Shown piece after piece: positions 35,115 to 45,005 of a stretch of DNA of 64,000 nt. Numbering within the stretch: the stretch's first letter is position 1; each line of letters opens with the position of its first letter. Source of the DNA: CAZCPB01 sp044223975 (GTDB lineage Bacteria > Planctomycetota > Phycisphaerae > Phycisphaerales > UBA1924). Below the pieces are notes generated by a model that was not told where the DNA came from, made no database searches, and was given only the letters and a program-made list of their open reading frames with translations. The stretch is taken from the NCBI GenBank assembly GCA_044223975.1, contig JBGALI010000020.1, positions 1-64,000 on the forward strand. The letters are read 5' to 3'. The position numbers were made by a program, and so were the translations under genes.

Positions 35115-35645
35115 ATGCACAACGTTGAGTTCAAGGCCGAGCTGCGCGACCTGGCGTTGGCGCGCTCGCTCTGCCGCGCCCTGGGCGCAACCTGGATCAT
35201 CGCGATGGAGCAGACCGATACGTATTTCCGGGTTCCCAGCGGGCGGCTGAAGAAGCGAGAGTGCCCCGGCGAGCCGGTTGAATACATCTTCTACGACCGC
35301 GACAACCGTTCGCAGCCCAAGCTGAGCCACTACACCATTTATTCCGAGGCCCAGGCCCTGGAACGCTTTGGGATCACGCCCCTCCCCGTGTGGGTCGTGG
35401 TGAAGAAGGCGCGTGAGCTCTTCATGCTCGGCGCCACCCGAATCCACCTTGACACGGTCGAGGGGCTCGGGCAGTTCCTGGAGTTCGAATCGCTCGTCTC
35501 CCCAAGCAACACCGTCGCCAAGTGTCACCAGACGCTCGCCGAACTTCGCCAGAAGCTAGGTCACGCGCTCGGCGAGCCGATCTCGTGCAGCTACTCGGAC
35601 ATGCTCGCGGCACAGGAAGAAGCGCAGGCTCCCCGCTCTCCCTGA
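35115..35645 (+). CDS. CYTH-domain protein (class IV adenylate cyclase/thiamine-triphosphatase-like)
   Basis: 176 residues. It begins NVEFKAELRD, the CYTH opening with the acidic/Lys metal-phosphate motif (ExK here). Further conserved charged residues of the tunnel follow (TYFRVPSGRLKKRE, TRIHLDTVEGLGQFLEFE). CYTH proteins bind triphosphates with divalent metals and may be adenylate cyclases, thiamine triphosphatases or tripolyphosphatases. The NVEFKA start and RIHLDTVEGLGxFxE pattern place it in the CyaB-like branch common in planctomycetes, where activity is often unproven. It follows ligA by 176 bp and may be independent. Confidence 0.85.
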   Translation: MHNVEFKAELRDLALARSLCRALGATWIIAMEQTDTYFRVPSGRLKKRECPGEPVEYIFYDRDNRSQPKLSHYTIYSEAQALERFGITPLPVWVVVKKARELFMLGATRIHLDTVEGLGQFLEFESLVSPSNTVAKCHQTLAELRQKLGHALGEPISCSYSDMLAAQEEAQAPRSP

Positions 35646-35832
35646 ACGAGCCGGTAACCCGGCCCCGGCCAACGGCCATCAGGCCTGCCGCGGACCATGC
35701 CGCCGCCCTCTCGGGCCCTTACCCCATTCACGCACCGGCGTGACGGATGCTTGGGCATTCGGCATCCCTGCGTAATGCCCGGCGTCTCGTGGGATCTCAC
35801 GAAGACCAGCCGCGGCGGAGTACCATCGAGCA

Positions 35833-36821
<989 letters not shown>

Positions 36822-36899
36822 GAGGATGAGACGGTGAAACGGTGAGACGGTGATCGAGCCAGCAACCGGTCGATTCGCATCCTCGTTCACCGTATCACC
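36822..36899. repeat. Tandem 8-bp repeats with inverted arms between moxR and DUF58 gene
   Basis: Three ACGGTGA units start at 36831, 36839 and 36847 (period 8). GAGGATG at 36822-36828 is matched by its reverse complement CATCCTC at 36878-36884. TCACCGT at 36887-36893 complements the repeat unit. The segment can fold into alternative hairpins and separates moxR from the rest of the operon. It is related in style to the octamer repeats at 44869-44966 and 46555-46578. Confidence 0.6.
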
Positions 36900-36946
36900 C
36901 CCTCTCCCTTCCCCCCACTGACCGCATCATCCCGTAGGAGTTTCCC

Positions 36947-37876
36947 ATTCCTGCCGCGTCCGCCAACCCCTCGTCCCCCACTCTCCTGACCGACGAGCTG
37001 ATGCGCGAGGTTCGCCGGCTCAAGGTCCGCACCCGCCGGCGCGTCGACAACGTGCTGAGCGGCGAGTATCACAGCGCGTTCCGGGGGCAGGGCGTCGAGT
37101 TCGCGGAGGTCCGCGAGTACCAGCCTGGCGACGACGTGCGCGCCATCGACTGGAACGTAACCGCGCGCTCCAGCGACACCGGCCGCGCATTCATCAAGCG
37201 CTTCAGCGAGGAGCGCCAGCTCACCGTCATGCTCGTCGTCGACCGCAGCGCCTCGGGCGCCTTCGGCTCCGGCGACCGGGCCAAGTCGCGCGTGGGCGTT
37301 GAGCTCGCCGCGGTGCTGGGCATGGCCGCCACCACCAACAGCGACCGCCTGGGCTTGGCCATCTTCAGCAACACCATCGACCGCTTCGTGCCCCCCGGGC
37401 GCGGCATGGGCCAGGCCGTGCGTGTGATGACCGAGCTCCTGGGCTACCACGAGCACGGCGGCGCGACCGACCTGGCGGGGACGCTCCGTTTCGTCGGGCG
37501 CGTGCTGCGCCGCCGCGCCGTCGTCTTCATCGTCTCGGACTTCATCGCCGCTGACTACGAGTCGCCCCTGCGCCTGCTCGCGGCACGCCACGACGTGGTC
37601 GCCGTCACCGTGGGCGACCCGCGCGAGCGCGAGCTGCCCGCCGTCGGCCTCATCGAGCTCCGCGACGCCGAGACCGGCGAGAGGAGGACGGTCGACTCGT
37701 CCAGCGCCGCCGTGCGCCGGGCCTACGCCGCCGCGGCGGAGAAACGCGAGCGCGACGTACGCGACACGCTGCGCCGCTGCGCCGTCGACCGCATCGAAGT
37801 GTCCACCGACCGCCCCTTCGTCCGCGACCTGGCGGCGTACTTCCGGCTGCGCGAGCGGCGGAGGGTGCACGGATGA
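36947..37876 (+). CDS. DUF58 protein of the Bat operon, probable ATT start
   Basis: 309 residues from an ATT at 36947. DUF58/VWA-like protein with the family signature EFAEVREYQPGDDVRAIDWNVTAR, then a VWA-like fold (MLVVDRSASGAFGSG, FIVSDFIAADYE). The first ATG (37001) starts inside the conserved helix, yet the codons before it (LLTDELMREVRRLKV) match the normal DUF58 N-terminus. An in-frame TAG at 36935 limits the frame. AGGAG (36936-36940) sits 6 nt ahead of ATT 36947, and no ATG, GTG or TTG lies between. So the rare start ATT is likely, which would make it a poorly initiated link in the operon. It overlaps the next gene by 4 bp (ATGA). Confidence 0.8.
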   Translation: MPAASANPSSPTLLTDELMREVRRLKVRTRRRVDNVLSGEYHSAFRGQGVEFAEVREYQPGDDVRAIDWNVTARSSDTGRAFIKRFSEERQLTVMLVVDRSASGAFGSGDRAKSRVGVELAAVLGMAATTNSDRLGLAIFSNTIDRFVPPGRGMGQAVRVMTELLGYHEHGGATDLAGTLRFVGRVLRRRAVVFIVSDFIAADYESPLRLLAARHDVVAVTVGDPRERELPAVGLIELRDAETGERRTVDSSSAAVRRAYAAAAEKRERDVRDTLRRCAVDRIEVSTDRPFVRDLAAYFRLRERRRVHG

Positions 37877-38835
37877 ACATCGCCTCTCGAATCATCCTCG
37901 CGCTCGCGACAGCCGCGCCCGTCCTCACCGCCTCGGGCGTTGACGACCCTCTGGCATCGCCCCGGCCCCTGGTCTCGCGTACCGACGACCGACTTGCCTC
38001 CGCCCGCGCCTCGGTCGATCGCGACCGCATCGCCCTCACCGACCGCCTCACGCTTGCGCTCACGCTCGATACGCCCCCGGGCGAGGACGGCTCGCTCCCG
38101 CCGCTCCCTTCGATCGGCGAGAAACTCGGCGGCTGGCGCGTGGTGTCGGTGGCCCCGCGCGAATTGCGCCGCAGCGCGGCCGGGGGGATGGCCCGCGGCG
38201 CCGACGTGGTTCTTGAGCCGTTCCTCCCCGGCGAGTACGAGATCCCTGCCCTTGAATTCCGCGTTAAGGACGAACGCGGCTCCCCCGGCCGCACCCTTCG
38301 CACCGCCCCGCTCAAGGTCCGCGTCGAATCGCTGCTGGACGACTCGGCCGCCTCCAAGACCATCGGCGCCGAACGCGGCATCATCGACTCGACCGCGACC
38401 AACGATCACCCGTGGACCATCATCGGCGCCGCCGGCGGAGTGCTCGCGCTGGCCGCCGCGGGCGCGGTCGTCATCGCCCGCCGCCGACGCCGCGCCCCCG
38501 AGCCGCTGCCCGACGCGTGGAAGATAGCCCGCCTCGAGCTCGAGCGCACCCTTTCGCGCCACGACTGGACCGGTGCCGACGCCGCCCGCGCGCTCGACCG
38601 CGCCGCGGCCGTGCTCGCGGGTTGGATCGCCGAGCACCCGACCCACGAGGGCGGCCCGTCCGCCGCGGCCGGTCGGACGCTGGAGCGCGAGGTCGAAGAA
38701 ATCCGCTTCTGCGGCACGGAGCCCGAGCCCCGCGTCGCCCGCCACCTGGGCGAGGACGTGATGCGCATCACCTCCGCCCCACCACCCTCATCATCGCCTT
38801 CGCCCGCACCGATCAGCGCGGGAGGTGGAGCATGA
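37873..38835 (+). CDS. Membrane protein of the Bat operon (BatD/DUF4381-like)
   Basis: 320 residues. Signal peptide (about 1-20), a periplasmic beta-sandwich part (RIALTDRLTLALTLDT, GEYEIPALEFRVKD) as in Oxygen-tolerance BatD domains, one membrane segment (about 176-197), then a basic Arg cluster and a cytoplasmic helical C-terminus with a conserved FCG near its end. The position between DUF58 and BatA, and the ATGA overlaps at both ends, support a structural role in the Bat complex. It is shorter than the BatD encoded at 42156-43997, so the operon carries two BatD-like proteins of different size. Confidence 0.7.
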   Translation: MNIASRIILALATAAPVLTASGVDDPLASPRPLVSRTDDRLASARASVDRDRIALTDRLTLALTLDTPPGEDGSLPPLPSIGEKLGGWRVVSVAPRELRRSAAGGMARGADVVLEPFLPGEYEIPALEFRVKDERGSPGRTLRTAPLKVRVESLLDDSAASKTIGAERGIIDSTATNDHPWTIIGAAGGVLALAAAGAVVIARRRRRAPEPLPDAWKIARLELERTLSRHDWTGADAARALDRAAAVLAGWIAEHPTHEGGPSAAAGRTLEREVEEIRFCGTEPEPRVARHLGEDVMRITSAPPPSSSPSPAPISAGGGA

Positions 38836-39929
38836 TCGACCGCTTCGCCTCGCCGTGGGCCTTTGCGCTCCTGCTGATCATCCCGGTCCTGGTGTTCGTC
38901 TGGAACCGCCGCCGACCCTCGGGGGTGCTCTTCTCGTCGAACTCCCTCCTGGTCGGCGTGCCCACGACATGGCGCGTGCGCCTGCGCTTCGCCGCTCCGC
39001 TATTGATGCTCGCGGCCCTCGCGTCGCTGATCGTGGCGCTCGCCCGCCCGCAGAAGCTCATCGGGCGCGTGCCGCAGGCCGGAGAGGGCATCGCCATCGA
39101 GATCGTGCTCGACCGCTCGGGGAGCATGAACGAGGAAATCGAGGCCGAGGGCGGGCGTGCCACCACCAAGATCGCCGCGGTGAAGAAGCTCATCCACGAC
39201 TTCATGCTCGGCGACGGCAAGGGGCTCGAGGGCCGTCCCGACGACCTCGTGGGCCTGGTCTCATTCGCCCGCTTTGCCGACACCGTGGCGCCCCTCTCCC
39301 GCTCGCGCGAGATCCTGGTGAAGCTCGCCGGGCAGACGCGACTGGCGACTGTGCGCGGCGAGGACGGCACGGCCATCGGCGAGGGCCTGGCGCTCGCCGC
39401 TGCCCGCCTCCGGGACATGGACGCCAAGAACGCGCCCGCGCCGAGCCCCGAGGCCGCGTCCGACAGCGCCGCCGCGGGCAGCGCGAACAAGGGCCCGATC
39501 AAGAGCAAGGTCATCGTGCTCATGACCGACGGCCAGAACAACGCCGGAGGCATCGACCCGATGCAGGCCGCGGGGCTCGCCAAGCAATGGGGCATGAAGG
39601 TCTACACCATCGGCGTCGGAGCGGGCTCCGAGCGCGCGGCACGCATGGGCGGCGTCTTCGGCAACCTCAGCATCCCCATGGGCGGCGGAGTCGACGAGGA
39701 AACGCTCAAGGCGATCGCCGAGACCACCGGCGGCCGCTACTTCCCCGCCTCCGATGCGGCGTCGCTCCGCGAGGTGTACACCACCATCGACCGCCTCGAG
39801 CGTGCGGCCCTGCACACACCCGAATCGACGCTCTACGACGAGCTCTTCGCCCCCTGGGCGATGTGGGGCGGCGCCGGCGCGCTGGCCGCCGCGCTCCTCC
39901 GCGCCACCCTCTTCAGGAGCATCGCGTGA
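38832..39929 (+). CDS. batA: BatA-like VWA-domain membrane protein
   Basis: 365 residues. Two N-terminal membrane segments (about 7-24 and 58-76), a VWA domain whose MIDAS motif is LDRSGSMNEE (DxSxS) with a second metal contact in TDGQNN, then one C-terminal membrane helix. The large VWA face should be periplasmic, as in Bacteroides BatA. An insert near residues 195-220 (APSPEAASDSAAAGS) is low-complexity. The ATG at 38832 overlaps the previous stop (ATGA), and a GGAGGTGGAG ribosome site lies just upstream. Its stop overlaps the GTG start of batB. Confidence 0.9.
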   Translation: MIDRFASPWAFALLLIIPVLVFVWNRRRPSGVLFSSNSLLVGVPTTWRVRLRFAAPLLMLAALASLIVALARPQKLIGRVPQAGEGIAIEIVLDRSGSMNEEIEAEGGRATTKIAAVKKLIHDFMLGDGKGLEGRPDDLVGLVSFARFADTVAPLSRSREILVKLAGQTRLATVRGEDGTAIGEGLALAAARLRDMDAKNAPAPSPEAASDSAAAGSANKGPIKSKVIVLMTDGQNNAGGIDPMQAAGLAKQWGMKVYTIGVGAGSERAARMGGVFGNLSIPMGGGVDEETLKAIAETTGGRYFPASDAASLREVYTTIDRLERAALHTPESTLYDELFAPWAMWGGAGALAAALLRATLFRSIA

Positions 39930-40945
39930 CGCACCTGGGCGACCCCATCTGGCTGCACGGCTCGTGGGCGGCGCTGGCCGCGCTGTTGGTGCTGTGGGGC
40001 GCGACCGCCCGCCGCCGCCGCGCCGCGCGGAAGTTCGCGGGCGCGATGTCGGGCGTTCTCGCCGGTCGCGTCTCGATGCTCCGCGCCGGCGCCTCCGCGC
40101 TTGCCCTGGCTCTGGGCCTGGCCGCCGCCGCCATCGCCCTGGCCCGCCCGCAGGGCGAGCCGAAGCTCACGCAGGTCACCGCCAACGGGCGCGACCTGGT
40201 CTTCGTCGTCGACGTCTCGCGCTCGATGCTCGCCGACGACCTCAAGCCCTCGCGCCTCGGCCGCGCCAAGCTCTGGATCAAGGACCTGGTCGGCGAGATA
40301 CAGGGCGACCGCGTGGGCCTGGTCGCCTTCGCCGGCGCCAGCGTCGTGAAGTGCCCCCTCACGCTCGACTACGCCTTCTTCTCGCTGGCCTTGGACGACC
40401 TCTCGCCCCTGAGCGTCGGCCGCGGCGGCACCAACATCGGCGACGCCATCCGCACCGTTACCACCGACGTGATCGGCGACGACGTGTCGCGCCCCTGCGA
40501 CATCATCCTCATCACCGACGGCGAGGACCAGGACAGCTTCCCCGTGCAGGCCGCCGAGGCCGCGGGACAGAAAGGGATCCGCATCATCACGCTGGGCCTG
40601 GGCGATGAGGTGGGAGGCTCACCTGTAACCGTGACCGAAGAGGGCGGCCGCACCCACGCTCTTGAGTACCAGGGCAAGGCGGTCGTGAGCAAGCAGAACA
40701 CCTCGACCCTCGCCCAGATCGCCCGGGCCACGCCCGGCGGCGCGTACTTTAACATCGGCACCGGCACCATCCAGCTCGACCGCGTCTACCGCGACCTCAT
40801 CGCGACCGCGCCCAAGGCCCGGACCGACGGCGCTGACCGGCGCGTCTTCGAGGAGTTCTTCCAGCTCTTCCTCGGCGCCGCCGTGGCCCTCGTGGCCCTG
40901 CACGCCGTGCTCGGCGACGGGGCCGTGCGGAGGGCCGACGCATGA
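39926..40945 (+). CDS. batB: BatB-like VWA-domain membrane protein
   Basis: 339 residues. The GTG start at 39926 overlaps the batA stop and has AGGAG about 7 nt upstream. N-terminal membrane segments (about 11-27 and 50-68) precede a VWA domain with MIDAS FVVDVSRSMLADD and TDGEDQDSFP. The phrase PCDIILITDGEDQD and the conserved GRGGTNIGDAI are typical of BatB. One C-terminal membrane helix ends the protein. It pairs with BatA as the second VWA subunit. It ends in an ATGA overlap with batC. Confidence 0.9.
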   Translation: MTHLGDPIWLHGSWAALAALLVLWGATARRRRAARKFAGAMSGVLAGRVSMLRAGASALALALGLAAAAIALARPQGEPKLTQVTANGRDLVFVVDVSRSMLADDLKPSRLGRAKLWIKDLVGEIQGDRVGLVAFAGASVVKCPLTLDYAFFSLALDDLSPLSVGRGGTNIGDAIRTVTTDVIGDDVSRPCDIILITDGEDQDSFPVQAAEAAGQKGIRIITLGLGDEVGGSPVTVTEEGGRTHALEYQGKAVVSKQNTSTLAQIARATPGGAYFNIGTGTIQLDRVYRDLIATAPKARTDGADRRVFEEFFQLFLGAAVALVALHAVLGDGAVRRADA

Positions 40946-42156
40946 ACCTTGCCGCGCTGCGCATGCTCGCGCTCACGCTCGCCACCATCGCCCTCGCGCC
41001 CTCCGCGCGTGCCGACGAGCCCGACCGCGTCCAGCTCCTCGAGCTCGCCGACGGCAAGTTCCGCCGCGGCCTCTACGACGACGCCGCCAAGCTTTACGAG
41101 CAGGCACGCCCCGGGCCCGGTTCGGCCGCCGCGTACAACCGGGGCTGCGCCCTGCTCAAGGCGGGCAAGATCCCCGACGGCGAGGCGGTCCTCAAGGACG
41201 TGGTGGCCAACGCCGACGACCCGCGCATCGCCGCCGACGCCGCCTTCAACCTCGGCCGCTCGCTCCACGCGCGGGCCGCGGTGGAACAGAACCCCGCCGA
41301 GAAGCTCAAGGCCCTCGAACAGGCCGAGGGCGCCTTCCGCGCCTGCGTCGACGCCGCGCCGTCTGACCGAGACGGCGGCCGCGCCCTGGAGCTCACGCGC
41401 CAGGAGATCCAGAAGATCAAGGACGAGCAGGAGCGCCAGAAGCAGGAAGAGAAGAAGCAGCAGGACCAGCAGAAGCAGCAGGAGCAGCAGAAGAAGGACG
41501 AGCAGAAGAAGCAGGACCGCCAGAAGCTCTCCGACCAGCTCAAAGACCTCGCCGACAAGCAGGACAAGGCCGAGCAGAACACCGAGCAGAACCAGCAGAA
41601 GGCTGAACAACAGCCCGAGCAGAAGGCGGACGCACAGAAGGACGCACAGAAGCAACAGCAGTCGGTGGGCAAGGAAACACAGAGCGCCGCCAAGGACGTG
41701 GAGAAGCAGCAGAAGTCCGAGCAGCCCGGTTCTGAGCAGATGGACCGCGCCCAGCAGGCTATGAAGGACGCCCAGTCCGAACAGTCCAAGGCCGAGCAGG
41801 CACTCAAGCAGGGCGACTTTGACCAGGCCAAGGAGCACCAGAAGTCCGCCGCCGAAAAGCTGCGCGAGGCCTCGGAGGCCGTGGCCAAGGCTGCTGAAGA
41901 GAAGTCCTCCGACGAGAAGTCCAAGGACCAGCAGGACCAGAAGGGCCAGGAGCAGCAGCAGGCCCAGAGCAAGGACCAGAAGGATGGCAAGGACGGCAAG
42001 GAAGGCCAGCAGGCCGCCCAGCCGCCCAAGGACAAGCCCAAGGGCGACCCGCTCGCCGCCAAGCTCCTCGACCGCGAGGAAGAGACCCGCAAGGCCCGCC
42101 AGCGGCTGATCCCCTCCATGCAGGGCAAGCCCACACCGGTGGATAGGGATTGGTGA
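40942..42156 (+). CDS. batC: BatC-like TPR protein with long Q/K/E-rich coiled coil
   Basis: 404 residues. A signal peptide (1-24) and two or three TPRs (about 30-130, e.g. GKFRRGLYDDAAKLYEQA) are followed by about 200 residues made almost wholly of Gln, Lys, Glu, Asp and Ala, ending with RQRLIPSMQGKPTPVDRDW. BatC proteins are periplasmic TPR subunits; the charged coiled coil here is much longer than in Bacteroides, where the region is short. The low-complexity tract has KQQDQQKQQEQQKK-like runs that make frame-shadow ORFs. The ATG overlaps the batB stop. Confidence 0.85.
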   Translation: MNLAALRMLALTLATIALAPSARADEPDRVQLLELADGKFRRGLYDDAAKLYEQARPGPGSAAAYNRGCALLKAGKIPDGEAVLKDVVANADDPRIAADAAFNLGRSLHARAAVEQNPAEKLKALEQAEGAFRACVDAAPSDRDGGRALELTRQEIQKIKDEQERQKQEEKKQQDQQKQQEQQKKDEQKKQDRQKLSDQLKDLADKQDKAEQNTEQNQQKAEQQPEQKADAQKDAQKQQQSVGKETQSAAKDVEKQQKSEQPGSEQMDRAQQAMKDAQSEQSKAEQALKQGDFDQAKEHQKSAAEKLREASEAVAKAAEEKSSDEKSKDQQDQKGQEQQQAQSKDQKDGKDGKEGQQAAQPPKDKPKGDPLAAKLLDREEETRKARQRLIPSMQGKPTPVDRDW

Positions 42157-43997
42157 TGAACCTCATGAAGATTCAACTCGTGCGTGCGATCACTTTGGCC
42201 CTTGCCGGGCTCGCGGCGGTGCTCGCGTGCCTCCCCCGCCCGGCCCTGGCCCAGAATGCCGGCGACGTCCGCGTCACCGCCCAGCTCTCCGCCCCCCGCG
42301 TCTACGTCAACGACGTCGTCGACCTCACCGTCACCGTCGAGGGCAGCAACGCCCCCGACCGCCCCATGCTCCGCGTGCCCGACGGTATCGACGCCGAGTT
42401 CGCCGGCGGTAGCGACACCTCCTCGCGCTTCACCTCCATCATCAATGGGCAGCGCCAGGAGCGCGTCACCCAGGGCTACGTCTTCCAGTACCGCCTCACC
42501 GCGTCGCGCGAAGGCACCTTCACCATCCCCGGCCCCGAAGTCATGATCAACGGCAAGGTGCACAGCGCCGCCCCGCTCCGCTTCACCGCCGTTCGCCCCG
42601 ACCAGTCCGACGAATTCTTCCTGCGCATGAAGGTCGACCGCGACGACCTCTACGTCGGCGAGCCCGCCCGGCTCCGCATCGTCTGGGGCCTCGCGACCAG
42701 CGTCTCCAACGTCTCCTTCTCCCGCATGCCCGGGCAGGCCGACTTCGACCTCGCCACGCCCCGCGACCGCGTCCCCACCGGCCAGCGCGGCAGCGACGAC
42801 CGCACCGCCGAAGTCTCCATGTTCGGCCGCAACGTTGTCGGCGTCTGGGGCGACGAGACCGTGAACGGCAAGACCATGCGCACGCTCACGTTCGACCTCA
42901 TCGTGGTCCCCAAGGACGCCGGACGGCACGAGCTCGGCCCCGTCAGCATCACGTTCGACGTCGGCGCCCGCCAGCGCAGCCCGTTCGACATCTTTGAGGA
43001 CCGCTCGAGCGCGCGCCGGGCTTCATCCATGTCCAACCCCGTCACCATCAACGTCAAGCCCCTCCCCGAGAAAGGACGCCCCGCCGACTTCGGCGGCCTT
43101 GTGGGCAACTACTCGATGAAGACGATGGCCGAGCCGCGCACCGTGAGCGTCGGCGACCCCATCACGCTCAAGCTCCTGGTCGACGGCCCCGACCCCACCG
43201 ACAGGGTCGTCGCCCCCGACCTCTCGACCGTGCCGGGCTTCGGCGCCTTCAAACTCTCGAGCGAGGGGTGGCACACCGACTCGGGCGATCTCGTCGGGCC
43301 CCGCGCCTTCTCCACCACCATCCGCGTGAGCGACGCCAAGGTCACCGAGATCCCGCCCATCGAGCTCGCCAGCTTCGACCCGCGCGAGGGCGTGTACAAG
43401 CGCATCAGGTCCGCCCCTCTGCCCCTCACCGTTCGCGCCACCCGCGAAGTCACCGCCGCCGACGCCGTGAGCGCCGGGGCCGCGCTCCCCGTCCCCATCA
43501 CGCCAGCCAGTTCCCTCGACAGCGCGGGTCCCGGCCTGGTCGCCAACGCCGAGGGCGCCTGGGTTCTCGCCGACGAGGGCGGCGGTCTCATGGACATGGT
43601 CCGCTCTCCCGTGATCGCCGGCGCCCTCATCGCCCCGCCCCTGGCGTTCTTCGCCGCCACGCTCGTGCGGATCGGGCGCCAGCGCGGCGGGCACGGCGTG
43701 CGGATCGCCCGGGCCAGGCGCGAGGCCCTCAAAGCCCTCGGCGCCGGCACGCCCGACGCGCCCACCATCGGCGGGGCACTTCGCCGCTACGCCGGCGCGG
43801 TCCTGCACATCGAGCCCGCGGCAGTCACTCCCGTTGATTGCGACTCGCCCGGCGACCCCGCCCTCGCCGAGATCGGACGCGTCCTGGCCGCGTGCGACGC
43901 CGGACGCTTCGGCGGTGATTTCGGAGACCTCAGCACCGTCGCGGCACGCGCCAGGCAGGTCCTGAGCGGGCGCCCCACGGAAGGAGCGGCGGCATGA
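42156..43997 (+). CDS. batD: BatD-like membrane protein
   Basis: 613 residues. Signal peptide (about 1-31, ending PRPALAQ), then several beta-sandwich segments of the Oxygen-tolerance family (e.g. APRVYVNDVVDLTVTVEGS, EPRTVSVGDPITLKLLVDG), one membrane segment (about 480-500) and a cytoplasmic C-terminus with an Ala-rich helix region. The ATG at 42156 shares one base with the batC stop (TGATG). Upstream in-frame GTG and TTG are possible but offer no gain. It would link periplasmic Bat parts to the cytoplasm. Confidence 0.88.
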   Translation: MNLMKIQLVRAITLALAGLAAVLACLPRPALAQNAGDVRVTAQLSAPRVYVNDVVDLTVTVEGSNAPDRPMLRVPDGIDAEFAGGSDTSSRFTSIINGQRQERVTQGYVFQYRLTASREGTFTIPGPEVMINGKVHSAAPLRFTAVRPDQSDEFFLRMKVDRDDLYVGEPARLRIVWGLATSVSNVSFSRMPGQADFDLATPRDRVPTGQRGSDDRTAEVSMFGRNVVGVWGDETVNGKTMRTLTFDLIVVPKDAGRHELGPVSITFDVGARQRSPFDIFEDRSSARRASSMSNPVTINVKPLPEKGRPADFGGLVGNYSMKTMAEPRTVSVGDPITLKLLVDGPDPTDRVVAPDLSTVPGFGAFKLSSEGWHTDSGDLVGPRAFSTTIRVSDAKVTEIPPIELASFDPREGVYKRIRSAPLPLTVRATREVTAADAVSAGAALPVPITPASSLDSAGPGLVANAEGAWVLADEGGGLMDMVRSPVIAGALIAPPLAFFAATLVRIGRQRGGHGVRIARARREALKALGAGTPDAPTIGGALRRYAGAVLHIEPAAVTPVDCDSPGDPALAEIGRVLAACDAGRFGGDFGDLSTVAARARQVLSGRPTEGAAA

Positions 43998-44872
43998 ACA
44001 TGCAAAGCGCACTCAACCCTGCGCGATCGTTCTTCGGCGGCATCGCGCTGATGGTCGCCTCCCTGTGCCTGGCCGACACCACGCCCGCTCCGGCACCAGC
44101 ACCCGCCCCCGCCGTCGTTGCGCCGCCCGCCTTCGACTCCCGCAAGGTCTTCGAAGACGCCAACGCCGAGTTCCGCAAGGCCGTCGACCTCGCTTCGCGC
44201 GACCCCGGAGCCGCCGCCGAGGCCGCGGCACGCGCCAGCGCGGGCTATCGCGAGATCGCCGCGCGCACCGGCGTGCGCAACCACGCCCTGGAGATCAACG
44301 CCGGCAACGCCAGCCTGCTCGCCGGCGACCTCGGCCACGCGGTCGCCGCGTTCCGCCGCGCCGAGCGCCTCCGTCCGCAGGACGCCTCGGTCCGCGCGTC
44401 GCTCGCCGCGGCACGCGCCAAGGTCGGACTTCGCGTCGAGCCCGACATCCGCACCCGCGTCGGCGAACTCCTGCTCACCTGGCGAGGGTATCTCGGACGC
44501 ACCACGCTCCTGTGGATTGCCGTCGGCGGATACCTCGGCGCCTGGACGACCGCCGCCCTCCGATGGTGGCGAGGCAGGCCCGGCGTGTGGGCCGGCGCCA
44601 CCCTCGCGTCGCTGGCCCTGGTCGCGGGCGCCCTGCTCGCGGCGGACGACTGGGACCGCCGCGCCACCCGCGACGGCGTGATCATCGCCAGTGAAGTGAT
44701 CGGCCGCAGCGGCCCGGGCGAGGGGCTCTACGAGGCGTCCTTCAAGCAGCCGCTGCGGGCCGGCGTTGAGTGCCGCGTGCTCGAGCAACGCGGCGCCTGG
44801 TCCCGAGTCCGCCTGCTCGACGGCCGCGAAACCTGGGTGCCGGGGGGAACGGTGGAGGAGTTGAGGAAGTGA
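43994..44872 (+). CDS. batE: BatE-like TPR protein with C-terminal SH3-type domain
   Basis: 292 residues. Signal peptide (about 1-26), a Pro/Ala linker, then two TPR-like helices (about 45-140, ending RLRPQDASVRASL), two membrane segments (about 160-178 and 190-207) and a bacterial SH3-like C-terminal domain (VECRVLEQRGAWSRVRLLDGRETWVP). This matches BatE plus an SH3 domain as seen in other planctomycete Bat loci. The ATG overlaps the previous stop. Its own stop codon (TGA 44870-44872) lies inside the first unit of the octamer repeat array. Confidence 0.85.
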   Translation: MNMQSALNPARSFFGGIALMVASLCLADTTPAPAPAPAPAVVAPPAFDSRKVFEDANAEFRKAVDLASRDPGAAAEAAARASAGYREIAARTGVRNHALEINAGNASLLAGDLGHAVAAFRRAERLRPQDASVRASLAAARAKVGLRVEPDIRTRVGELLLTWRGYLGRTTLLWIAVGGYLGAWTTAALRWWRGRPGVWAGATLASLALVAGALLAADDWDRRATRDGVIIASEVIGRSGPGEGLYEASFKQPLRAGVECRVLEQRGAWSRVRLLDGRETWVPGGTVEELRK

Positions 44873-44966
44873 CATAGTGACGTAGTGACGGAGTGACGGA
44901 GTGACGAAGCTAGGAATCGCGTCCTCTCGACGACTTCGCCCCTCCCCCACTCCGTCACTCCGTCAC
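44869..44966. repeat. Octamer tandem array and inverted copy between batE and argR
   Basis: Five 8-bp units follow each other at 44869-44908: GTGACATA, GTGACGTA, GTGACGGA, GTGACGGA, GTGACGAA. The reverse complement of the middle 18 bp (44885-44902) recurs perfectly at 44949-44966, so the region can fold into an 18-bp stem with a 46-nt loop that itself carries CGAAG/CTTCG pairing. A 23-bp stretch, 44887-44909, recurs exactly at 46557-46579 in the 3' end of argC. The array begins inside the batE stop codon. The hairpin could end batE transcription before the argR promoter. Confidence 0.75.
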
Positions 44967-44976
44967 TTCCTCCCCC

Positions 44977-45005
44977 TTGACTTCCCTATGCACTGACTGC
45001 ATACT
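44977..45005 (+). promoter_or_regulatory. argR promoter (predicted, leaderless)
   Basis: TTGACT at 44977-44982 and CATACT at 45000-45005 are separated by 17 bp, a good sigma-70-type pair. Transcription would start about 7 bp further on, at or next to the A of the argR ATG (45012). This would make a leaderless message, consistent with the lack of any ribosome site upstream of argR. Confidence 0.5.
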
